Below are positions 25,137-34,342 of a stretch of 64,000 bases of DNA, piece by piece. The translations under genes and the position numbers were made by a program. Position 1 is the stretch's first letter. Each line of letters opens with the position of its first letter. The DNA is from Pseudomonas sp. CCC3.1. Its GTDB lineage: Bacteria > Pseudomonadota > Gammaproteobacteria > Pseudomonadales > Pseudomonadaceae. The stretch covers positions 4,904,501 to 4,968,500 of the forward strand of contig NZ_CP133778.1 in assembly GCF_034347405.1 (NCBI RefSeq). The letters are read 5' to 3'. Below the pieces are notes generated by a model that searched no databases, was not told where the DNA came from, and worked only from the letters and a program-made list of their open reading frames with translations.

Positions 25137-26104
25137 GCTTCGTCGGGCTGCAAGTTGAGCAGGCTGCTCGCCATTTGCTCGGTCGCGCGCACCAGCGCAT
25201 CGGTAATACCGGTTTCAGAGGCTGCGTGACCCGCATCGCGTATTACTTGCAGCTCGCTGCCCGGCCAGTTCTGGTGCAATTCCCAGGCGTTATCCAGCGG
25301 GCAAATCACGTCGTAGCGGCCATGCACGATCACTGCCGGCAAATGGGCGATTTTATGCATGTCGCGGATCAGTTGATTCGGTTCAAGAAATGCATTGTTG
25401 GTGAAGTAATGGCATTCGATACGGGCAATCGACAAGGCGCGATGCGGGTCGCAGAAACGCTCAACCACTTGCGGGTTGGGGCGCAGCGTCGCCGTGCGGC
25501 CTTCCCACGTCGACCAAGCCTTGGCCGCGTGCATTTGTGCGATCTGGTCATTGCCGGTCAGGCGCTTATGGAAGGCGGTGAGCAAATCGTCACGTTCTTC
25601 CGGCGGAATCGGCGCGATGTAGTCCTGCCAATAGTCCGGGAAGATTCGACTGGCGCCCGCCTGGTAGAACCATTCAATCTCTTGCGGGCGCGCCAGGAAG
25701 ATCCCACGCAGAATCAGGCCGTGCACACGGTCTGGATGGCTTTGCGCGTACGCCAGCGACAGGGTAGAGCCCCAAGAGCCGCCAAACAGCACCCATTTAT
25801 CGATGCCCAAGAACAGACGAATCCGCTCCATGTCGGCCACCAGATCCCAAGTGGTGTTGTTATCAAGGCTGGCGTGCGGGGTTGAACGCCCGCACCCGCG
25901 TTGATCGAAGGTGATGATGCGGTACACACCCGGATCGAAATAACAGCGGCTGTTGGCATCACAGCCCGAGCCCGGCCCCCCGTGGACAAACACCACCGGC
26001 AAACCGTCGGGCGTGCCACTTTCATCGACGTAAAGTACATGCGGCCCATCAACAGCAAGATCGTGCCGGGCGTAGGGTTTGATCTGCGGGAACAAGGTCT
26101 GCAT
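25133..26104 (-). CDS. pip: Pip, proline iminopeptidase
   Basis: 323 residues, alpha/beta hydrolase of peptidase family S33 releasing N-terminal proline. The oxyanion motif HGGPG is at 41-45 and the nucleophile Ser110 in GGSWGS (108-113). A late Asp (GRYDVICP) and His (DAGHAASE) complete the triad. No signal peptide, so cytoplasmic. Start MQTLFPQIKPY is the usual one; GGGAGG lies upstream? only a weak CGGAGTGTG is visible. It overlaps dtd by 4 bases. Confidence 0.95.
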   Translation of the reverse strand: MQTLFPQIKPYARHDLAVDGPHVLYVDESGTPDGLPVVFVHGGPGSGCDANSRCYFDPGVYRIITFDQRGCGRSTPHASLDNNTTWDLVADMERIRLFLGIDKWVLFGGSWGSTLSLAYAQSHPDRVHGLILRGIFLARPQEIEWFYQAGASRIFPDYWQDYIAPIPPEERDDLLTAFHKRLTGNDQIAQMHAAKAWSTWEGRTATLRPNPQVVERFCDPHRALSIARIECHYFTNNAFLEPNQLIRDMHKIAHLPAVIVHGRYDVICPLDNAWELHQNWPGSELQVIRDAGHAASETGITDALVRATEQMASSLLNLQPDEA

Positions 26105-26229
26105 TACACACTCCGTGGGAGGGTTGAGGTCATCCCAGATGAGGACTTCAAAAAATGGTGCCGATTGGCATCATAAACCCGATTCGCGGAATGAGCATGG
26201 GGTTATGTGCCCGCCCCCCAGAGAGCCGC

Positions 26230-26335
26230 TTGTAGTCGCTGACGAGGTACGAAGGCTGCGATGCGGGCCGCATGACCGCCGTTCAGGGTCGCTTCGCAAC
26301 CCATCGCAGCCTTCGTACCTCGGCAGCGACTACAA
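26230..26335. repeat. REP pair between pip and hutG
   Basis: 34-bp arms (TTGTAGTCGCTGACGAGGTA... at 26230-26263, complement at 26302-26335) differ by one base. It belongs to the GTAGTCGCTG REP group. It lies at the 3' end of the hut operon, between hutG and pip, both read leftwards. Confidence 0.85.
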
Positions 26336-26360
26336 GGTTTCGCACAGTCATCGAGGCGTT

Positions 26361-27161
26361 TTAGGCGTAGCGCTCCTGCCCCCACTCGATCATCCGCGTC
26401 AGCAACTGCTCAAGCACCACCTGCGTCGGGGCTGCCAGGTCTTCGCGGTAGTTGAACGGCTCAAACTCTTCCATGTAGTTGCACTGCGACAATTCCAGTT
26501 GCACAGCGTGAATGTTATCCACAGGGCTGCCGTAATGCCGGGTGATGTGGCCACCTTTGAAACGCCCGTTCAGTACATGGCTGTAGGCCGGGTGTTCGGC
26601 GCAGATCGCTTCAAGGTCACTCGCCAGGTGCGGATCACAACTGGCGCCATTGAACGTTCCGAGGTTGAAGTCCGGCAAACGCCCTTCAAACAGGTGCGGC
26701 ACGTGCGAGCGGATGGAGTGCGCGTCAAACAGCAGCGCGTAGCCAAATTCGGCTTTGAGGCGCTTTAGCTCCTGCTGCAAAGTCTGATGGTAGGGCTGCC
26801 AAATCGTTTGCAGGTAGGTCGCACGCTCTTGCGCAGTCGGCACTTGCCCTTCGCGAAACAACGGGAAGCCGTCAAACAGGGTGGCCGGGAATAACCCGGT
26901 GGTCGCGCCTACGTACAGCGGGGCGTCGTCTTCGGGGCGATTGAGGTCGATGACAAACCGCGAATACTGCGCCGCTAACGTGCTGGCCCCCAGTTGCTCA
27001 GCAAATTCGTAGAGACTGGGGATGTGCCAGTCGGTGTCCGGCAGGCTTTGCGCCTCGGGAATCAGCCCGGCCTCGACCGCAGGCGTCAGCTTTAACCCCG
27101 CGTGGGGCATGCTGATCAGCAAGGGCACGCGACCTTGTTTGAATGTCAGAACCTTATCCAC
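26361..27161 (-). CDS. hutG: HutG, N-formylglutamate deformylase
   Basis: 266 residues. Last step of the five-step pathway: N-formylglutamate to glutamate and formate. It is of the FGase/N-formylglutamate amidohydrolase family, not the arginase-like formiminoglutamase: LISMPHAGLKLTP, DTDWHIPSLYEF, RFVIDLNRPEDDAPLY and LLFDAHSIRSHVP. Presence of hutF agrees with this route. It follows hutI by 11 bp and is the last gene of the hutU-hutG unit. Confidence 0.95.
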   Translation of the reverse strand: MDKVLTFKQGRVPLLISMPHAGLKLTPAVEAGLIPEAQSLPDTDWHIPSLYEFAEQLGASTLAAQYSRFVIDLNRPEDDAPLYVGATTGLFPATLFDGFPLFREGQVPTAQERATYLQTIWQPYHQTLQQELKRLKAEFGYALLFDAHSIRSHVPHLFEGRLPDFNLGTFNGASCDPHLASDLEAICAEHPAYSHVLNGRFKGGHITRHYGSPVDNIHAVQLELSQCNYMEEFEPFNYREDLAAPTQVVLEQLLTRMIEWGQERYA

Positions 27162-27172
27162 AGCCTTTTCTC

Positions 27173-28378
27173 CTAAAGCGTGACGTCAACGCCATGGCGC
27201 ACGACGCGTTTGTCCAGATCTCCGCCCAGCCAGTACGCAAGGTCTGCCGGGCGATCAATGTTCCAGGCCACAAAATCAGCCACTTTTCCGGGCTCCAGTG
27301 AGCCGTGGGTCTCGCCCATGCCCAAGGCCGTGGCAGCGTGCAGGGTGACGCCCGCCAAGGCTTCTTCGGGGGTCATGCGGAACAAGGTGCAGGCCATGTT
27401 CAGCATCAGGCGCAGCGACAAGCCCGGCGAGGTGCCCGGATTGAGGTCGCTGGCGATGGCGATTTTGACGCCATGCTTGCGCAGGGCGTCCATCGGCGGC
27501 AGTTGAGTTTCGCGCAAAAAGTAAAACGCGCCCGGCAACAACACCGCCACGGTCCCGGACTGCGCCATGGCGATGGCGTCTTCTTCGGTCATGAATTCCA
27601 GGTGATCGGCCGACAACGCCTGATAACGCGCCGCCAGGCTTGAGCCGTGCAACGAAGACAGTTGCTCGGCGTGTAACTTGACCGGCAACCCCAACTGCTG
27701 CGCCACTTGGAACACCCGCTCGACCTGCTCGGGCGAAAACGCCAGGTACTCGCAGAAGGCATCCACCGCATCCACCAGCCCTTCGGCCGCCAGCGCGGGC
27801 AGCATGTGCGTGCAGATGTGCTCGATGTAGTCGTCGGCGCGGTCTTTGTATTCCGGCGGCAACGCGTGCGCCGCCAGGCAGGTGCTGCGCACAGTGACCG
27901 GCAGTTCTTCGCCCAGACGACGAATCACCCGCAGGATTTTGCGTTCGCTCTCCAGGCTCAGGCCGTAGCCGGACTTGATCTCAACGCTGGTCACGCCATC
28001 GCGCAGCAAACACAGCAAGCGCTGACGGGCACTGGCGAACAGTTCGTCTTCGCTGGCCGCGCGGGTCGCACGCACAGTGCTGGCAATCCCGCCTCCCGCA
28101 GCGGCGATGTCGGCATAACTCACGCCTTGCAGGCGCTGTTCGAACTCGCCACTGCGATTGCCGCCAAACACCGTGTGGGTATGGCAATCGATCAACCCCG
28201 GCGTGACCCATGCGCCTTCAAGGCCCACGGTCTGGTCGTACTCGCCGTGTGGCAGATTCAGACGGGGCCCCACCCACTCGATGTATTCATCGCGGGTCAC
28301 GATGGCCGCGTCTTCGATGATCGAGTACGTGCCATTGGCCATGGTCGCGACGTTGCAGTGTTGCCAAAGCGTTTTCAT
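27173..28378 (-). CDS. hutI: HutI, imidazolonepropionase
   Basis: 401 residues, amidohydrolase converting imidazolone propionate to formiminoglutamate. Metal ligands are in DCHTHTVFGG near residue 75 and VKLHAEQLSS near 240; ASDLNPGTSPG carries the late Asp. I chose the ATG at 28378 (MKTLWQHCNVATMANG) with GGAG 7 bases before it, eight codons inside the longest frame. It sits 20 bp after hutH1. Confidence 0.96.
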   Translation of the reverse strand: MKTLWQHCNVATMANGTYSIIEDAAIVTRDEYIEWVGPRLNLPHGEYDQTVGLEGAWVTPGLIDCHTHTVFGGNRSGEFEQRLQGVSYADIAAAGGGIASTVRATRAASEDELFASARQRLLCLLRDGVTSVEIKSGYGLSLESERKILRVIRRLGEELPVTVRSTCLAAHALPPEYKDRADDYIEHICTHMLPALAAEGLVDAVDAFCEYLAFSPEQVERVFQVAQQLGLPVKLHAEQLSSLHGSSLAARYQALSADHLEFMTEEDAIAMAQSGTVAVLLPGAFYFLRETQLPPMDALRKHGVKIAIASDLNPGTSPGLSLRLMLNMACTLFRMTPEEALAGVTLHAATALGMGETHGSLEPGKVADFVAWNIDRPADLAYWLGGDLDKRVVRHGVDVTL

Positions 28379-28398
28379 TCCATCACTCCGTCGATGCT

Positions 28399-29928
28399 TC
28401 ACGCCAGGTAAGGCGACAATGCCTGCAACCCGCGCGGGTCCTTGAGAATAGCCGCGCTCTTGGCAATCTCCGGCGCCAGCCAGCGGTCCTGATCGTACGG
28501 CGCCACGTGCTCGCGCAGTAAGTGCCAGGCCAACTGCGTGCCATCACCGAAATGCTTGGCCTTGAGAAACTCGAACGCCTGCGCCGCCAACAGGTATTCA
28601 ATGGCCAGAATCTGCGTGCAGTTTTCCAGCAATTGCAGCAGCTTGAGCGCCGCATTGGTGCCCAGGCTCAAGTGGTCTTCCTGCAAGCCCGAGGTCACGT
28701 AGTTGTCGAGCACCGCCGGTTGCGCCAGTTGGCGGTTTTGCGCACACAGCGAGGCTGCGACGTATTGCACGATCATCATCCCCGAGTTAACGCCCGGCTG
28801 ACTCACCAGAAACGCGGGCAGATCGCTGACATGCGGGTTGATCAAACGGTCCAGCCGACGTTCGGCAATCGAACCGATCTCGGCCATCGCGATGGCCAAT
28901 ACATCCGCCGCCAAGGCCACCGACTGGCCATGCGGGTTGGCCTGACTGACCACCCGATAGGCCTCGGGCGTGCCCAGCACCATCGGGTTGTCATTGACCG
29001 AGTTAAGCTCGGTTTCGATCTGCGCAATGGCGTGCTTGAGCTGGTCGCGGGCGGCGCCATGCACCTGCGCAATTGAGCGCAGGCTCAGCGCATCCTGAGT
29101 GCGCACGCCTTTGCTGCTGGCGATCACTTCACTGCCTGCGAGCAGGCGACGCACATTGGCCCCCACTTGCTGCATGCCCGGATGCGGCTTGAGCGCCAAA
29201 ATCTCAGGGTCGAACGCATCGATCTGGCCACGCAGCGCCTCGAAACTCATGGCGCCCGTCACATCAGCCCACTGCAATAAATGCGCGGCATCGGCCAGCG
29301 CCAGACAGCTAAGACCGGTCATGCACGGCGTGCCATTGACCAGACACAAGCCGTCTTTAGCCCCCAGTTGCACCGGGCTCAACCCCTCGGCGGCCAAGGC
29401 CTGCTGCGCGGGCACGACCTGCCCGCGATAGCTGACCTCGCCCACGCCCAGCAAGCTGATGCCGATATGCGCCATGTGGGTCAAATACCCCACTGAACCT
29501 TGAGACGGCACCTGCGGGGTGATCTGGCGATTGAGCAACGCCAGCAGCGCTTCGACCACTTGGCGGTGCAAGCCGGACTTGCCCTGGCTGTATTGAATGA
29601 CCGCCGCGCACATGATCGCTCGGGTTTGCTCATTGCTCAGCACAGGGCCCACGCCGCACGCATGGCTGAGCAAGGTGTTGCGCGACAGTGCGCTCAGTTG
29701 CTCATGCTGCAACGAAACGTTGCTCAACCCGCCTAAGCCAGTGTTGATGCCATAGGCGCGCTCGCCACTTTGCACAATGCGCTGCACGATGGCCTGCGCG
29801 TTGTCGATGCGGGCCCAGGCCTGCGCCGACAGCTCCAGCCCCGCGCCATGCCGGGCAACGGCCACCACGTCCTGCCAGCGCATGCGCGCGTTATCAATCA
29901 CCACGGCTTCAGTCTGCACGTTACTCAT
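28399..29928 (-). CDS. hutH1: HutH-like aromatic amino-acid lyase lacking the MIO tripeptide
   Basis: 509 residues, clearly a histidine/phenylalanine ammonia-lyase fold: AYGINTGLGGLSN (Tyr59), QEDHLSLGTNAA, NDNPMVL. But where HutH2 has GSVGASGDLAPLAH, this protein has GSVGYLTHMAH (from residue 144): the three residues Ala-Ser-Gly that cyclise into the MIO electrophile are missing as an exact in-frame deletion, with no frameshift around it. It should not deaminate histidine by the normal mechanism. In P. fluorescens SBW25 one of two hutH copies was reported non-functional, which fits. Catabolic, structural or regulatory roles are open. The 1/2 numbering is mine. Confidence 0.88.
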   Translation of the reverse strand: MSNVQTEAVVIDNARMRWQDVVAVARHGAGLELSAQAWARIDNAQAIVQRIVQSGERAYGINTGLGGLSNVSLQHEQLSALSRNTLLSHACGVGPVLSNEQTRAIMCAAVIQYSQGKSGLHRQVVEALLALLNRQITPQVPSQGSVGYLTHMAHIGISLLGVGEVSYRGQVVPAQQALAAEGLSPVQLGAKDGLCLVNGTPCMTGLSCLALADAAHLLQWADVTGAMSFEALRGQIDAFDPEILALKPHPGMQQVGANVRRLLAGSEVIASSKGVRTQDALSLRSIAQVHGAARDQLKHAIAQIETELNSVNDNPMVLGTPEAYRVVSQANPHGQSVALAADVLAIAMAEIGSIAERRLDRLINPHVSDLPAFLVSQPGVNSGMMIVQYVAASLCAQNRQLAQPAVLDNYVTSGLQEDHLSLGTNAALKLLQLLENCTQILAIEYLLAAQAFEFLKAKHFGDGTQLAWHLLREHVAPYDQDRWLAPEIAKSAAILKDPRGLQALSPYLA

Positions 29929-29943
29929 CTCTCACCCTTCCCC

Positions 29944-30768
29944 CTAAACCGCCACGGCACGGCGCTGAACAAAACGATCCACATAGTCATCGGCCGGCGC
30001 ATGCAGAATCTCCTTGGGCGTGCCCACCTGGATCAATCGGCCGTCCTTGAGAATCGCAATCCGGTTGCCAATGCGCACCGCTTCATCCAGGTCATGGGTG
30101 ATGAAGACGATGGTTTTGTGCAGGGTCTTTTGCAGTTCAAGCAACTGGTCCTGCATCTCGGCGCGGATCAGCGGGTCAAGGGCGCTGAAGGCTTCGTCCA
30201 TCAAGATAATGTCGGTGTCGGCAGCCAAGGCACGCGCCAGGCCGACGCGCTGACGCATGCCGCCTGACAGTTGATGCGGGTATTTGCTTTCATAGCCCTT
30301 GAGGCCCACGGTGTTGATCCAGTGCAAGGCGCGCTCGGCGCATAGGGCTTTGCTTTCGCCACGCACCTTCAGGCCATACGCCACGTTGTCGAGCACGCTT
30401 TTGTGCGGCAACAGGCCGAAGCTCTGGAACACCATGCTGATTTTATGGCGACGGAATTGGCGCAAGGCTTCCATGTCGTATTGCAGGATGTCTTCGCCGT
30501 CGACCAGAATCGCGCCGCTGGTGGGATCGATCAGGCGATTGAAGTGCCGCACCAGCGTCGACTTGCCCGACCCCGACAAGCCCATGATCACGAAAATCTC
30601 GCCGGTGCCGATGTTCAGCGACAGGTTATTGACCCCCACCACGCACCCGGTCGCCGCCAGCACCTGATCTTTGCTTTTGTCTTGCTGGATCATGGCCAGC
30701 GCTTCTTTGGAGCGGCTGCCAAAAATCTTGAATACGTTTTTGACTTCGATTTTAGAAGGCGTGGTCAT
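29944..30768 (-). CDS. hutV: HutV, histidine/betaine-type ABC transporter ATP-binding protein
   Basis: 274 residues of the ProV/OpuAA type: a leading segment KNVFKIFGSRSKEALAMI, Walker A GLSGSGKST, signature LSGGMRQRVGLARALA, Walker B IILMDEAFSALD. There is no C-terminal CBS pair, unlike OpuAA. Its place between hutH1 and hutWX identifies it as the ATPase of the histidine uptake system. It overlaps hutW by 4 bases. Confidence 0.93.
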   Translation of the reverse strand: MTTPSKIEVKNVFKIFGSRSKEALAMIQQDKSKDQVLAATGCVVGVNNLSLNIGTGEIFVIMGLSGSGKSTLVRHFNRLIDPTSGAILVDGEDILQYDMEALRQFRRHKISMVFQSFGLLPHKSVLDNVAYGLKVRGESKALCAERALHWINTVGLKGYESKYPHQLSGGMRQRVGLARALAADTDIILMDEAFSALDPLIRAEMQDQLLELQKTLHKTIVFITHDLDEAVRIGNRIAILKDGRLIQVGTPKEILHAPADDYVDRFVQRRAVAV

Positions 30769-31616
30769 TTGCTCACCTCATGCCGTGGTCGGCCATAAGC
30801 CTGGGTAATGCGGTCGATCACCACCGCCAGAATCACAATGGCCAAGCCCGCTTCCAGCCCGCGCCCAACGTTCAAGGTCTGGATGCCGACCAGCACGTCC
30901 TCGCCCAAGCCGCGTGCGCCGATCATCGAGGCGATGACCACCATCGACAGCGCCATCATCGTGGTCTGGTTGATCCCGGCCATGATGCTCGGCATCGCCA
31001 GCGGCAGTTGCACGCCGAACAGTTGTTGCCAGCGGTTGGCACCAAACGCGTTGATGGCTTCCATGACCTCGCTGTCGACCTGGCGAATGCCCAGGTCAGT
31101 CAGGCGGATCAGCGGCGGCGCCGCGTAGATCACAGTGGCGAAAATCGCGGGCACCTTGCCCAGGCCAAACAGCATCAGCACCGGGATGAGGTACACGAAG
31201 CTGGGCATGGTTTGCATGATGTCGAGCACCGGCATCAGCACGGCGCGCAAGCGATTGCTGCGTGCCGACAAAATGCCCAGCGGCACGCCGATCAGCACCG
31301 AGATCACCGTGGCGACCATCATCAGCGCCAGGGTTTGCATCAGCTTGTCCCACAAGCCCACCGCCCCGACCAAAAACAGCAACCCGACGATCACCGCCGT
31401 GGTTACCACTTTGCGTGTCGCGTGCCAGGTAATGCCCGCAACGATGGCCAGCATCAGCCACCACGGCGCCATGCGCAGCACGGTTTCGAGGTTGACGATG
31501 GCCCACAGCAAGGTGTCGGAAATATGCCGGAACACATCACCATAGTTGGTCACCAACGCATCAACCCAGCCGTTGACCCAGTCCGCTATAGAAAATGTAA
31601 AACGTTCGGGAAACAT
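30765..31616 (-). CDS. hutW: HutW, ABC transporter permease
   Basis: 283 residues from the ATG at 31616 (GAGA 6 bases upstream; a GTG two codons earlier lacks spacing). ProW-like permease with about six membrane helices, e.g. WWLMLAIVAGITWHA and VIVGLLFLVGAVGLW, and the coupling loop EVMEAINAFGANRWQQLFGV. Partner of HutV and HutX for histidine uptake. Confidence 0.93.
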   Translation of the reverse strand: MFPERFTFSIADWVNGWVDALVTNYGDVFRHISDTLLWAIVNLETVLRMAPWWLMLAIVAGITWHATRKVVTTAVIVGLLFLVGAVGLWDKLMQTLALMMVATVISVLIGVPLGILSARSNRLRAVLMPVLDIMQTMPSFVYLIPVLMLFGLGKVPAIFATVIYAAPPLIRLTDLGIRQVDSEVMEAINAFGANRWQQLFGVQLPLAMPSIMAGINQTTMMALSMVVIASMIGARGLGEDVLVGIQTLNVGRGLEAGLAIVILAVVIDRITQAYGRPRHEVSK

Positions 31617-31669
31617 AAGCACTCTCGGTCAAATGAAAGGGACGTTAACCACAGACACAGCGTCCGTTT

Positions 31670-32638
31670 TCACAGCGCTGCTTCGATTTTCTGGGCGGCG
31701 GCTTCATCGACCCAGGCGTGCCACACCTCTGGGTGTTCCTTGAGGAAGATCTTCGCCAGTTGCGGCGACTCGATGCGTTCGTGGGTCATGCGGGCCAGGT
31801 TCTGGTTGAGCAGGTCAATCGGCAGGTTGACCTTTTCCAGCACGGTGACCAGTTCAGGCGCTTGCTCGCTGAAGACTTTCGACACGCCGACCTTGATGTC
31901 TACGTGCTTGTCGACACCGGCTTTTTCTTCGAGCTTGACCAGATCGGCGCGGCCCATGAGCGGAGTGGGCGACCAGTAGTAAAACAGGATCGGCTCGCCA
32001 CGCTTGTAACTCGACAGCACGGCAGCGTCGAGGGCCGGGCCGGTGCCTGGACGGAAGTTGGTGTAGGTGTTTTCCAGGCCATAGCTTTTGAGCATTTCGG
32101 TGTTTTCAAGCTCGCAGGTCCAGCCTGCCGGGCAGTTGTAGAAGCGGCCCTTGGACGGTTCTTCCTGGTCTTTGAACACGGACGCGTACTGCGCCAGGTC
32201 CGAGATGGACTTGAGGTTCGGTGCCTTGGCGGCGATCTTGCGGCTGGCATCGCCTTCGATCACATAACGCGGCACGTACCACCCTTCGACGGCACCCACC
32301 ACCGGCGCGCCGACGCCGACCACTTTGCCGGCCTTCTCAGCCTTGTTCCAGACGTCGCTGCGGCCCACCCACTCTTCGGCAAACACTTGAATATCGTTGC
32401 TGCCCAAGGCGTTTTCCATGGTGATGGAGTTGCCCGGCAAGCTGTCGGTTTTACAGCCGTAGCCTTTTTCCAGCACGAACTGCATCAGGTCCGTGAGGAG
32501 CATGCCGCTTTCCCAGTTGAGCCCGGCGAATTTCACCGGCTTACCGGATTCGCACCAGGTGGCCGCCTGCGCAGCGCCTGCACCAGCCAACAGACTGATG
32601 GAAAGCAAGGGAGTCAGCAGAGTCTTGTAGAGGTTCAT
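31670..32638 (-). CDS. hutX: HutX, ABC transporter substrate-binding protein
   Basis: 322 residues. Signal peptide TLLTPLLSISLLAGAGAAQA, mature start ATWCESGKPVKFAGL. OpuAC/ProX-type fold with MENALGSNDIQVFAEEW and SSYKRGEPILFYYWSPTP, where aromatic residues usually box the ligand. A pair of cysteines (CPAGWTC) may form a disulfide in the periplasm. Context indicates histidine as ligand. It is separated from hutH2 by a REP-like palindrome. Confidence 0.92.
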   Translation of the reverse strand: MNLYKTLLTPLLSISLLAGAGAAQAATWCESGKPVKFAGLNWESGMLLTDLMQFVLEKGYGCKTDSLPGNSITMENALGSNDIQVFAEEWVGRSDVWNKAEKAGKVVGVGAPVVGAVEGWYVPRYVIEGDASRKIAAKAPNLKSISDLAQYASVFKDQEEPSKGRFYNCPAGWTCELENTEMLKSYGLENTYTNFRPGTGPALDAAVLSSYKRGEPILFYYWSPTPLMGRADLVKLEEKAGVDKHVDIKVGVSKVFSEQAPELVTVLEKVNLPIDLLNQNLARMTHERIESPQLAKIFLKEHPEVWHAWVDEAAAQKIEAAL

Positions 32639-32697
32639 TGTGTGACGCTCCTAATCATTAAAAGGCCAAGGCGGGTGGGCGACTCAATAGGCGCTGG

Positions 32698-32733
32698 CCT
32701 CGCGATTTTTTAAAAAATCAAAAGATCGCGAGG
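32698..32733. repeat. REP-like palindrome between hutH2 and hutX
   Basis: CCTCGCGAT...ATCGCGAGG with a perfect inner palindrome GATTTTTTAAAAAATC (32704-32719), followed by GCAAGCTCGCTCCTACAG. Same family as 35873-35940 and 37911-37974. Confidence 0.8.
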
Positions 32734-32744
32734 CAAGCTCGCTC

Positions 32745-34277
32745 CTACAGACTGGGGAGCGTCTGGGGAGCAATCAGTTCATTCAGGCAACGCGACGCCA
32801 GCAGTTGCAGGGCGGCGTCGATGTCCGGGGCGAAGAAACGGTCTTTTTCATAGAACGCCACTTTGCGGCGTAGCGTGGTACGGGCGATTTCGAGTTTGGG
32901 CGAGGTGTTGAGGCCGTTGCGCAGGTCCAGCCCCTGGCACGCGGCCAGCCATTCCACCGCAAGCACGCCGCGCACGTTTTCAGCCATTTCCCACAAGCGT
33001 TTGCCCGCCGCGGGAGCCATCGATACGTGGTCTTCCTGGTTGGCTGAGGTCGGAATGCTGTCGACGCTGTGCGGATGGGCCAGCGCCTTGTTCTCGCTGG
33101 CTAACGCGGCGGCCGTCACTTGCGCGATCATGAAGCCCGAGTTGACCCCGCCATTGGCCACCAGAAACGGCGGCAATTGCGACATGTGCTTGTCCATCAT
33201 CAACGAGATACGGCGCTCGCTCAGCGAACCGATTTCGGCAATCGCCAAGGCCATGTTGTCGGCCGCCATGGCGACCGGCTCGGCGTGGAAATTACCGCCG
33301 GAGATCACATCGCCCTGCTCGGCAAACACCAGCGGGTTATCTGACACGGCGTTGGCTTCAATGCCCAACACCTCGGCGGCCTGACGGAACTGGGTCAGGC
33401 AGGCGCCCATGACTTGCGGCTGGCAACGCAGGGAGTACGGGTCTTGAACCTTGTCGCAGTTTTTGTGCGACTCCGACACCCCGCTGCTCGTGCCCAGCAG
33501 GTCGCGATAAAGGCTGGCGGCATCGATTTGCCCACGCTGGCCGCGAGCGGCATGGATGCGCGGGTCAAACGGCGAGCGCGAGCCCAGTACGGCTTCAACG
33601 GTCAAGCTGCCGCAGACCGTGGCGGCGGCAAACAGATCCTCGCCCTCAAACAGCCCGCGCAGGGCAAAGGCAGTCGAGACCTGAGTACCGTTGAGCAAGG
33701 CCAAGCCTTCTTTGGCCGCCAGTGTCAGGGGTTGCAGACCGGCTTGTTTGAGCGCCGACACTGCGTCCAGCCACTCGCCTTGGTAACGTGCCTTGCCTTC
33801 GCCCAGCAGCACCAGCGACATGTGCGCCAACGGCGCCAGGTCACCCGATGCACCGACCGAACCCTTGAGCGGAATGTGCGGGTACACCTGGGCATTGATC
33901 AGGGCGATCAAGGCATCGATCACCACGCGGCGGATCCCGGAGAAACCACGGCTCAGGCTGTTGACCTTGAGCACCATGATCAGCCGCACCAGGTCATCGC
34001 TGATCGGCTCACCCACGCCCGCCGCATGCGACAGCACCAATGAACGCTGGAGGTTTTCCAGGTCTTCGCTGGCGATTTTTGTCGAAGCCAGCAAACCAAA
34101 ACCGGTGTTGATGCCATAGGTGGTGCGGTTTTCAGCAAGAATCTGCTCAACGCACGCCACGCTGGCATCAATCTGCGCGCAAGCGCTGTCGTCCAGACTA
34201 AGGATCACCGGCTGCTGATAAATGTCACGCAGTTGGGCAAGGCTCAGTTGGCCGGGGATCAGGTTTAAACGGTTCAC
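32745..34277 (-). CDS. hutH: HutH, histidine ammonia-lyase (active form)
   Basis: 510 residues. First step of histidine breakdown: histidine to trans-urocanate and ammonia. The MIO triad Ala143-Ser144-Gly145 lies in KGSVGASGDLAPLAH; Tyr54 in TYGINTGFG, SDNPLVF and NQEDHVSMAP are further active-site segments. AAGGAG precedes the ATG. It follows the NCS1 permease by 65 bp. This is the intact lyase of the locus, in contrast to the paralogue at 28399. Confidence 0.97.
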   Translation of the reverse strand: MNRLNLIPGQLSLAQLRDIYQQPVILSLDDSACAQIDASVACVEQILAENRTTYGINTGFGLLASTKIASEDLENLQRSLVLSHAAGVGEPISDDLVRLIMVLKVNSLSRGFSGIRRVVIDALIALINAQVYPHIPLKGSVGASGDLAPLAHMSLVLLGEGKARYQGEWLDAVSALKQAGLQPLTLAAKEGLALLNGTQVSTAFALRGLFEGEDLFAAATVCGSLTVEAVLGSRSPFDPRIHAARGQRGQIDAASLYRDLLGTSSGVSESHKNCDKVQDPYSLRCQPQVMGACLTQFRQAAEVLGIEANAVSDNPLVFAEQGDVISGGNFHAEPVAMAADNMALAIAEIGSLSERRISLMMDKHMSQLPPFLVANGGVNSGFMIAQVTAAALASENKALAHPHSVDSIPTSANQEDHVSMAPAAGKRLWEMAENVRGVLAVEWLAACQGLDLRNGLNTSPKLEIARTTLRRKVAFYEKDRFFAPDIDAALQLLASRCLNELIAPQTLPSL

Positions 34278-34342
34278 ATTGGTGCTCCTTGTAAAAGGGT
34301 CTTGGCCGCCAGTCGCTGTTTATGGGTGTTCTTGAGTGCAGA

